Shown one piece after another: positions 13,805 to 18,474 of a stretch of 18,474 nucleotides of DNA. The translations under genes and the position numbers were made by a program. Numbering within the stretch: position 1 is the first letter of the stretch; each line of letters opens with the position of its first letter. The notes below the pieces were generated by a model. That model made no database searches and was not told the origin of the DNA. It was given only the letters and a program-made list of their open reading frames with translations. The DNA comes from Megasphaera hominis (GTDB lineage Bacteria; Bacillota; Negativicutes; Veillonellales; Megasphaeraceae), in the NCBI RefSeq assembly GCF_014269395.1, contig NZ_JACOGK010000044.1:1-18474 (forward strand), given 5' to 3'.

Positions 13805-14845
13805 ATGATTCTAAAACATATTACGTCTTTCCTGCACAGCCCCGGCACCGAGCCGCCCGGAGAGGCTGTAGAAAATACCGTATCTGCTGCTGCACCCCCG
13901 GCTGCGCCCGAGCCGGACTACAGTTCCCTTGGCACCGGCCTGTCCCTGCCCTTTGCGTCCCCGTTTACAGGCACGCTGCAGGCGATTACAAAAGCACCGG
14001 ATGAGGCCTTTGCCCAAAAGATGACTGGCGATGGCTTCTTTGTCTATCCCCGGGAGGATACGGTGTACGCCCCTTGTGACAGCGAAGTGACTTTCGTCTT
14101 CGACACACGGCACGCCATAGGCCTCACCGGTGACAACGGCGTAGAATACCTGCTCCATATCGGTATCGATACGGTCACCCTGGACGGCGCCGGCTTTACA
14201 GTCTTCGTCACAGCCGGGCAGCACGTCAAAAAAGGCGAAAAGCTCCTTACCTTTGATGCCGGTCTCATTCGCAGCCGTGGCTTATGCGACGCCTGTATCT
14301 GTGTCTTTACGGATCTGCCGGAATCATACGAATTACACCTCGCTGCAGAAACAGATGTACAGGCCGGAGCCTTGGCAGCAACGCTGACCTATCCCAAGGC
14401 CTATGGGCTTTATTCGCCCTGCACGGGAATCCTGCAGGCCATCACGGATGCACCGGACCCGGACGTCGCCAAAAAAATTCCTGGCGATGGTTTCCTCGTA
14501 TATCCGGAGGACTGCAGCCTCTACGCACCGTGTAACAGCACGGTTTCCTTTGTCTTTGAAGAAGGCCATGCCCTGGGCATGATCACCACGGATGGCGTAG
14601 AATATGTCCTCCACGCCGGCATCGGTACAGCCCGGCTGCAGGGCGAGGGCTTTACCGTCTTCGTTCAGGACGGGGCAGTCGTACAAAAGGGCGACAAGCT
14701 GCTCACCTTCGACCAGCCCTTTTTAAAAAGCAAAGGGTTCTCTGACGCCTGCCTTTGTCTCTTTACGGATTTACCGCCAGACCGTCCGGTTCATCTGGCA
14801 GCCTCCGGCAGGGTGACAGCCGGCAGTCTCGTTGCCTGGTTCTAA
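13805..14845 (+). CDS. Tandem double EIIA-Glc-domain protein (PTS)
   Basis: This 346-residue soluble protein consists of two copies of the glucose-type EIIA phosphocarrier domain, about 42-195 and 198-346, after a Pro/Ala-rich linker. Both active-site histidines are kept in each copy: His103 and His118 in copy 1 (RHAIGL; LLHIGIDT), and His255 and His270 in copy 2 (GHALGM; LHAGIGT). In copy 2 the usual Asp of GIDT is Gly. The copies share PFTGTLQAIT/PCTGILQAIT starts, GDGFxVYP and KGFSDACLCLFTDLP-like ends, so they arose by internal duplication. No EIIB, EIIC, HPr or EI gene is near. ATG 13805 follows GAGGT and is preferred over 13733. It may donate phosphate to sugar permeases encoded elsewhere or act as a regulator. 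Confidence 0.88.
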   Translation: MILKHITSFLHSPGTEPPGEAVENTVSAAAPPAAPEPDYSSLGTGLSLPFASPFTGTLQAITKAPDEAFAQKMTGDGFFVYPREDTVYAPCDSEVTFVFDTRHAIGLTGDNGVEYLLHIGIDTVTLDGAGFTVFVTAGQHVKKGEKLLTFDAGLIRSRGLCDACICVFTDLPESYELHLAAETDVQAGALAATLTYPKAYGLYSPCTGILQAITDAPDPDVAKKIPGDGFLVYPEDCSLYAPCNSTVSFVFEEGHALGMITTDGVEYVLHAGIGTARLQGEGFTVFVQDGAVVQKGDKLLTFDQPFLKSKGFSDACLCLFTDLPPDRPVHLAASGRVTAGSLVAWF

Positions 14846-14847
14846 TT

Positions 14848-14876
14848 TTTACAGCACCGCCGTTTCGTGTTATAAT
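14848..14876 (+). promoter_or_regulatory. Promoter of the NusG-II/Gx operon
   Basis: TTTACA (14848-14853), a 17-bp spacer and consensus TATAAT (14871-14876) with an upstream TG lie 38 nt before the ATG. Confidence 0.8.
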
Positions 14877-14914
14877 CGATGGACAGTCTTTTCATTTCCC
14901 CCAAGGAGATCCGT

Positions 14915-15301
14915 ATGATCAAAAAATGGGATATTATCCTCATTGTGACACTGCTCCTCTTATCCTTCCTGCCCGAAGGAATTTTCCTGGCTACTGGCAG
15001 TGGTACAGAAAAAAATACAACCTATGCCGTCGTCCAGGTTGATGGCAAAGAATATAAAACCATTCCCCTGACGGGACACCATGGTACAGATACCTTTACG
15101 GTCCAAACGCCGCAAGGCTACAACACCATCGTCGTCAAAGACCAGGAAATCGGTATTGTCGACGCCGATTGTCCTGACCAGATTTGCGTCCACGAAGGCT
15201 TCTTATCTAAGCCCGGCCAAACCAGCGTCTGCCTGCCCCATAAAGTTATGATTGAAGTCCGTTCCGATGATGCCGATCCGGACATCATCCGGGCCCGCTA
15301 G
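14915..15301 (+). CDS. NusG domain II-like membrane-anchored protein
   Basis: This 128-residue protein has one N-terminal hydrophobic anchor (about 7-27) and an extracytoplasmic beta-rich domain of the NusG-II-like family. The conserved Cys/His block is DCPDQICVHEGFL...TSVCLPHKV, giving Cys86, Cys91 and Cys106 with His93 and His109, which could bind a metal or form disulfides. It is unrelated in role to transcription factor NusG despite the family name. It is followed 10 nt later by a Gx/HepI-like membrane protein, a pairing common in Firmicutes. ATG 14915 follows CAAGGAG; a frame from 14879 lacks a site. The function is not established. Confidence 0.85.
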   Translation: MIKKWDIILIVTLLLLSFLPEGIFLATGSGTEKNTTYAVVQVDGKEYKTIPLTGHHGTDTFTVQTPQGYNTIVVKDQEIGIVDADCPDQICVHEGFLSKPGQTSVCLPHKVMIEVRSDDADPDIIRAR

Positions 15302-15311
15302 AGGTACCTGT

Positions 15312-15833
15312 ATGAATAAAACCTTTCGTCTCATCGTCCTGGGTCTCTTTGTCGCCCAGTCCTTAGTCCTTTATATTGTAGAAGGCATGCTGCCCGTCCC
15401 CTTTATTGCCCCTGGGGCCAAGCTGGGCCTGGCCAACCTGATCACGGTCATCGCCCTGTATTCCTTGCCGCGCAAACGGGATGTCTTTCTCATCCTGCTC
15501 CTGCGCGTCGTCCTTTCTACAGCCTTCGGCGGTGGTATTAACGCCTTCTTCTACAGTGCTGCCGGCGCCGCTTTCAGCCTGTCCAGTATGATCATCCTGC
15601 AAAAGACTGGGAAATTCAGCCTCATCGGCGTTTCTACGGCTGGTGGCATTTTCCACAATTTAGGCCAGGTTCTCGTAGCCAGTGCCGTCGTGCAGAATAT
15701 CAAGATTCTCCTCTACCTGCCGGTACTTACCGTAGCGGGCACAGGGACAGGCATACTCATTGGCCTGACAGCTTATTTTACATTGAAGCATTTACAAAAG
15801 TTACCGCTTTATCAGCGCTTGCAAGAAGCCTAA
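15312..15833 (+). CDS. Gx-type (Hpre_diP_synt_I family) membrane protein
   Basis: This 173-residue integral membrane protein has about five hydrophobic segments and the family stretch PFIAPGAKLGLANLITVIAL, followed by LRVVLSTAFGGGINAFFYSA. This family is often annotated as heptaprenyl diphosphate synthase component I, but the membrane topology and the S-component-like look favour a small-molecule transporter. The substrate is unknown. ATG 15312 follows AGAGGT; the longer frame from 15252 overlaps the previous gene. It ends the two-gene operon before a strong terminator. No polyprenyl synthase or ApbE gene is next to it here. Confidence 0.85.
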   Translation: MNKTFRLIVLGLFVAQSLVLYIVEGMLPVPFIAPGAKLGLANLITVIALYSLPRKRDVFLILLLRVVLSTAFGGGINAFFYSAAGAAFSLSSMIILQKTGKFSLIGVSTAGGIFHNLGQVLVASAVVQNIKILLYLPVLTVAGTGTGILIGLTAYFTLKHLQKLPLYQRLQEA

Positions 15834-15864
15834 AAAAAGACGCCTGACGGCGTCTTTTTTAGGC
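15828..15864. terminator. Bidirectional terminator between convergent operons
   Basis: AAAAAAGACGCC-TGAC-GGCGTCTTTTTT forms a stem with T runs on both strands, extended by GCCT/AGGC outside. It serves the Gx operon (plus) and the lipoprotein gene (minus). The lipoprotein stop codon (15867-15865) directly touches the hairpin. Confidence 0.92.
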
Positions 15865-16464
15865 TCATTTCGTAATATGGACGGATTCAATGATGTCATC
15901 AATGGCACTTACATTTTCTGACTCGACATCACAGGCCACGAGGATAATCCACGTAGCACCGTTATGGGAAAAGCCGAGCAGCTTGGCCTTCATCCGTTTG
16001 TCACCGGCTGTAAAGGTAAAGGTTTGCAGCACGGCATGTTCCCCGGAAACGCTCGTCGTTTCCGATTTGACAGAAATATTTTCTGCGTCAATCTTATTCA
16101 AAATAGCCGTAGCCGCATTTTCTATATTCTGGCTCAGGCGGTAACTGATATCCTGTCCGTTATCAAGGCCCAGGTCACTATACATTTGGTTGGCATCGAT
16201 GGTCGACGTATAAATGCCGATATTCAGGCCCTGGTTGATTTCCCCATAAAAGCGCTGGCCTTTCAGATAGCGCTGTGTCAGCGGATCGAGGGCTACAGGA
16301 AGAGGCAGTTCATGGGCTTTTCCCGGCAATGCGATCGTAATCTGTGAATCGATACCATCAATACGTTTTTCTGATAAGTTCACGGTCTTGCCACAACCAG
16401 CGAGAACAAAGCATACGAGCAGGCCCAGCACCAGGGCTGGCCAAAATCGTCGGATAGCAAGCAT
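15865..16464 (-). CDS. Lipoprotein of unknown function
   Basis: This 199-residue secreted lipoprotein has a type II signal peptide (MLAIRRFWPALVLGLLVCFV) with lipobox LAGC, lipidated Cys 24. The mature part has no family I recognise. It alternates beta-type segments (SQITIALPGKAHELPLP, LQTFTFTAGDKRMKAKLLGF) and ends in ATWIILVACDVESENVSAID...IIESVHI, a pattern seen in PsbP/DUF-type surface lipoproteins. ATG 16464 is chosen because AAAGGAG lies 7 nt before it; the GTG at 16470 is too close to the ribosome site. It is 19 nt after the AEC permease stop, so the two are probably co-transcribed. Confidence 0.8.
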   Translation of the reverse strand: MLAIRRFWPALVLGLLVCFVLAGCGKTVNLSEKRIDGIDSQITIALPGKAHELPLPVALDPLTQRYLKGQRFYGEINQGLNIGIYTSTIDANQMYSDLGLDNGQDISYRLSQNIENAATAILNKIDAENISVKSETTSVSGEHAVLQTFTFTAGDKRMKAKLLGFSHNGATWIILVACDVESENVSAIDDIIESVHITK

Positions 16465-16483
16465 AGGCACGCTCCTTTACGTA

Positions 16484-17461
16484 CTATTTAAACGGTAATA
16501 TACCGGCATGTACGAGAAAATAAAAGGCCGGATATAAAATAAAGACGTAGACGACAGTCGTCGTAATAAAGGCTGACATGGCCAGATTTACATTCAGATC
16601 GTACAGGCGGACGGCAAAAAGGGAGTTAATCGCCGTGGGCATAGACATGAGAACTAACAAGGAACCGATCAGTACGGGATCCGAAAAGACAAACGTGCTC
16701 AATACATATATGATGGCCGGCGTAATCAGCATTTTTATGGGGACCAGGTCCAGCGTCTGCTTATAATACTGCTTGAAAGAAGAAAATTCAATCATAAAGC
16801 CGATGGGGATCAGGCCCGACCAGGCAGCAATGTGAATGAGCGCATCCAGAACCGGTGTCAGAACCGCCGGCCTGGGTACGCCGGAAGCGTAGAGACAAGC
16901 CCCGATGACCATACCGACAGCGGGCAGCTGGTTCCAGTTAATAAAGATATGGCGCCAGTTCATTTGTGACAGGCCGCCGACGGCACAGCTTTCATCACTG
17001 TATTTATAATAGGCTCCCAGCGGGAAAGCAAAGCAAAAGGTAATGATATTCTGAAAGACTACGACGAGCTGCGAATAGGCAAAGGCCCGTTCGCCGTACA
17101 TAATATAGCCGCATAAGCCGCCTAAGGTCCCTAAATTCGTCAGCATGGCAGCTAAAATATAACTGCCCCTGTCAGCCGGACGGGCAAACCGTTTCTGCAA
17201 ATGAAATAAATAAATGATGCCAATAGGAATAAAGGCATTGAGGACCATCGAGACCGGCAGGAAGATCAATTCTGTCCGCAACGGCAAGGCCCAGAAGGTC
17301 AGTATCGTAAGCAGCGTCGCAATGACAGTAATGTTGATACGGATCAGCAAATTGCATTGTTTTTCCGTAAGAAAATGCTTTTGCTTGCACACATACCCTA
17401 CGGCCAAAGGCAACACGACATCAATAAAAATGAGAAGTAAACGTAAACCAACTGCACTCAA
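16484..17461 (-). CDS. AEC-family transporter (auxin-efflux-carrier-like permease), TTG start
   Basis: This 325-residue membrane protein of the AEC/Mem_trans family has about ten hydrophobic segments. The two halves each begin with a VLPLAVGY- or NWNQLPAVGMVIGACLYASG-like segment, and the C-terminal signature is LMSMPTAINSLFAVRLYDLN. Family members in anaerobes move organic acids such as malate, but specificity cannot be read here. The start is TTG at 17461, supported by AGAAGGG about 7 nt upstream; there is no usable ATG earlier in frame. The lipoprotein gene follows 19 nt downstream. The TATACT promoter element overlaps the end of the upstream exonuclease gene. Confidence 0.88.
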   Translation of the reverse strand: MSAVGLRLLLIFIDVVLPLAVGYVCKQKHFLTEKQCNLLIRINITVIATLLTILTFWALPLRTELIFLPVSMVLNAFIPIGIIYLFHLQKRFARPADRGSYILAAMLTNLGTLGGLCGYIMYGERAFAYSQLVVVFQNIITFCFAFPLGAYYKYSDESCAVGGLSQMNWRHIFINWNQLPAVGMVIGACLYASGVPRPAVLTPVLDALIHIAAWSGLIPIGFMIEFSSFKQYYKQTLDLVPIKMLITPAIIYVLSTFVFSDPVLIGSLLVLMSMPTAINSLFAVRLYDLNVNLAMSAFITTTVVYVFILYPAFYFLVHAGILPFK

Positions 17462-17486
17462 GGAATTCCCTTCTTTCCATCAAATA

Positions 17487-17492
17487 GTATAC
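17487..17492 (-). promoter_or_regulatory. -10 candidate of the AEC-lipoprotein operon
   Basis: TATACT on the minus strand ends right at the exonuclease stop codon, about 25 nt before the AEC TTG. The -35 (TTTCAA at 16 bp) is weak and lies inside the exonuclease gene. Confidence 0.35.
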
Positions 17493-18158
17493 TCACCGTC
17501 TTGCTTTTTGAAACGCTTCAGCAAGGGAAAAGGTCAGTGGTTCTGATGGGGTCGTTACCTTGATAATAGCTTCCATTACCTTGCGGAACTCATCCTTCTT
17601 CTTAGAGAGTGTATAGAGTTTTGCCGTATTCCGGGCATCCCAAAGGGCGTCGTGCATTTGGCCGTCAAAGGTCTCTCCTGTCGCCGTAACGGCCTTATCG
17701 AGGGAAATGACATTATCCAGGCCCAGGAGGTTACAATAAATCTGCTGAAAATTTTGCCAATGATCCAGCATCCAGGCGACGGCGTCTATTTTCGTATTTA
17801 CTTTTTTCAGGCGCAGTTCATTATTGAGCTGGCGCCAATCATTTTCGCTCCACGCATACATTTCGTATTCGTTCTCTTCCGGCTCATTGCACCAGGCCAG
17901 AAAACGCCGGAATACGGGGACGAAGGTATCCGCTTGCTGCAGCATAGCCATGGTAATACCTGTCAATTCCTGGCAGGTAGCGTCCATTTCCGTCGCATAC
18001 TTAGGGCGGACGTATTCTTTAAAGCTACTGATTTCCTGGTCATTTTCATCTAGTTTGACAGCGCCTATTTCTATAATTTCACCAGGACAAATTTTACGCA
18101 GCTGCCGATGTTCCTTATCAATGGGATTCATTTCAAAATCCACAAAAACCGCTTTCAT
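17493..18158 (-). CDS. DEDDh-family 3'-5' exonuclease
   Basis: This 221-residue nuclease belongs to the RNase T/DnaQ/ERI-1 exonuclease superfamily, most like KapD-type proteins. ExoI is VDFEMNP (Asp7, Glu9), ExoII is WSENDWRQL (Asp107), and ExoIII is HDALWDARNT (His169, Asp174), so the four acidic metal ligands and the general-base His are present. It would remove nucleotides from 3' ends of DNA or RNA; the substrate is not clear. Two starts are possible: ATG 18158 has AGGA at about 8 nt and is chosen, while ATG 18167 lies directly against AGG and would add three residues. It has its own extended -10 promoter. The AEC gene follows 31 nt downstream. Confidence 0.9.
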   Translation of the reverse strand: MKAVFVDFEMNPIDKEHRQLRKICPGEIIEIGAVKLDENDQEISSFKEYVRPKYATEMDATCQELTGITMAMLQQADTFVPVFRRFLAWCNEPEENEYEMYAWSENDWRQLNNELRLKKVNTKIDAVAWMLDHWQNFQQIYCNLLGLDNVISLDKAVTATGETFDGQMHDALWDARNTAKLYTLSKKKDEFRKVMEAIIKVTTPSEPLTFSLAEAFQKARR

Positions 18159-18200
18159 GAGAGTCATCCTATCTTCTAAAATTTGAAGTTTACAGGTATG

Positions 18201-18209
18201 ATTATATCA
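18201..18209 (-). promoter_or_regulatory. Extended -10 promoter of the exonuclease gene
   Basis: TGATATAAT (TG, one base, consensus TATAAT) on the minus strand ends 42 nt before the ATG. The -35 is weak. Confidence 0.6.
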
Positions 18210-18251
18210 CACTGCCTCCATTTCGGCTATTGTCGCGCAGGCACGCCTAGT

Positions 18252-18304
18252 AAAAAAAGGGAGTGTGACAAAATGCGAAAGCATTTTGTCCACTTCCTTT
18301 TTTT
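18252..18304. terminator. Terminal IS hairpin with T runs on both strands
   Basis: GACAAAATGC-GAAA-GCATTTTGTC forms a perfect 10-bp inner stem. It is extended, with one bulged base, by GTG/CAC, GG/CC and A7/T7. It can end the transposase transcript before it enters the exonuclease gene, and can also stop outside transcription from reading into the IS. Confidence 0.75.
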
Positions 18305-18387
18305 CATGCTCTTTTTCCTTTTTTAGAGAATGACCTTTGAAAAATGGGCGCAAAGCCCCTTTCCCCATAAAGCAGTATTTTTACAGT

Positions 18388-18474
18388 TTATGCGGATTTC
18401 TGCAAGCGTAGTTTTTTATTGTGATATTTATAGAGGTTATGTCCGATGGAAACCAGGAAAATCTCTAATCGAAC
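18388..18474 (-). CDS. IS1182-like transposase, C-terminal fragment (enters from right edge)
   Basis: The minus strand from the window edge reads VRLEIFLVSIGHNLYKYHNKK followed by LRLQKSA and TAA (18390-18388), 28 residues. LVSIGHNLYKYHNKK is the kind of C-terminus I associate with Firmicute IS1182 transposases. The other two minus frames hit stops early, which supports this frame. It is on the same strand as the N-terminal fragment at the left edge, and both could come from copies of one element. Family call by recognition only. Confidence 0.6.
   Translation of the reverse strand, partial: VRLEIFLVSIGHNLYKYHNKKLRLQKSA

Larger units (their letters stand above)
18251..18474 (-). mobile_element. 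Right-edge IS1182-like element, 3' part only
   Basis: This is the 3' end of an insertion sequence whose body lies outside the window to the right. It contains the transposase C-terminus (to 18388), about 80 nt of AT-rich non-coding DNA (18305-18387, nothing else seen) and a terminal hairpin. The outer end read inward is TAAAAAAAGGGAGTGTGACA, matching the outer end of the left-edge element in the order expected for inverted ends. CTAG lies immediately outside at 18247-18250. Confidence 0.55.

Noticed and set aside
1..18474. CRISPR array, tRNA, rRNA, prophage or toxin-antitoxin module
   Set aside because: No regular repeat-spacer pattern, tRNA cloverleaf, rRNA stretch or phage/toxin gene was seen on either strand; the single XRE protein alone does not make such a system.

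Overview
The window looks like a chromosomal segment of a moderately GC-rich, low-GC-branch Firmicute. The best guess is a Negativicute (Megasphaera/Veillonellaceae-like). This is inferred from strong AGGAGG-type ribosome sites, a T-box leader and a SAM-I riboswitch, lipobox signal peptides, a flavin D-lactate/glycolate-type dehydrogenase and IS1182-like transposase pieces. No rRNA, tRNA or CRISPR array was seen. The contents are mostly metabolic and transport genes in short operons.

Layout, left to right. (1) Positions 1-234 carry the 5' end of an IS1182-like transposase reading off the left edge. (2) Positions 235-4800, minus strand, hold a five-gene operon. It has its own promoter and a T-box leader, followed by a UroD/MtaA-type Zn methyltransferase homologue, a solute-binding lipoprotein, two polar-amino-acid permeases and an ATPase. 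(3) Positions 4850-6973, minus, hold an MFS exporter and a short-chain dehydrogenase. (4) Positions 7182-8582, plus, hold an FAD-linked dehydrogenase with its own terminator. (5) Positions 8734-9835 hold a promoter, a SAM-I riboswitch with an attenuator, and a lone metQ lipoprotein gene. (6) Positions 9857-10473 hold a thioredoxin and a small TSCPD-domain protein. (7) Positions 10483-12827, minus, hold a PhzF-like isomerase and a MocR-type regulator, with an XRE-type HTH gene diverging from the regulator. (8) Positions 13308-14845 hold a PaaI-type thioesterase (minus) and a protein made of two tandem EIIA-Glc domains (plus). (9) Positions 14848-15864 hold a complete two-gene operon: a NusG domain II-like protein and a Gx/HepI-like membrane protein. 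(10) Positions 15865-18158, minus, hold a lipoprotein, an AEC permease and a DEDDh exonuclease. (11) Positions 18251-18474 carry the 3' end of an IS1182-like transposase.

The most interesting points are listed here. A T-box controls a methyltransferase-like gene together with an amino-acid importer, and its specifier and tRNA-end contacts do not obviously agree. A SAM riboswitch controls a solute-binding protein that lacks its own permease and ATPase. A double EIIA protein has no EIIB or EIIC. A thioredoxin is paired with a free-standing ribonucleotide-reductase-like TSCPD domain. Same-strand IS1182-like fragments sit at both ends, so the segment lies between two IS copies or is a contig broken at a repeat. 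All family assignments come from reading motifs by eye; no database search was run.
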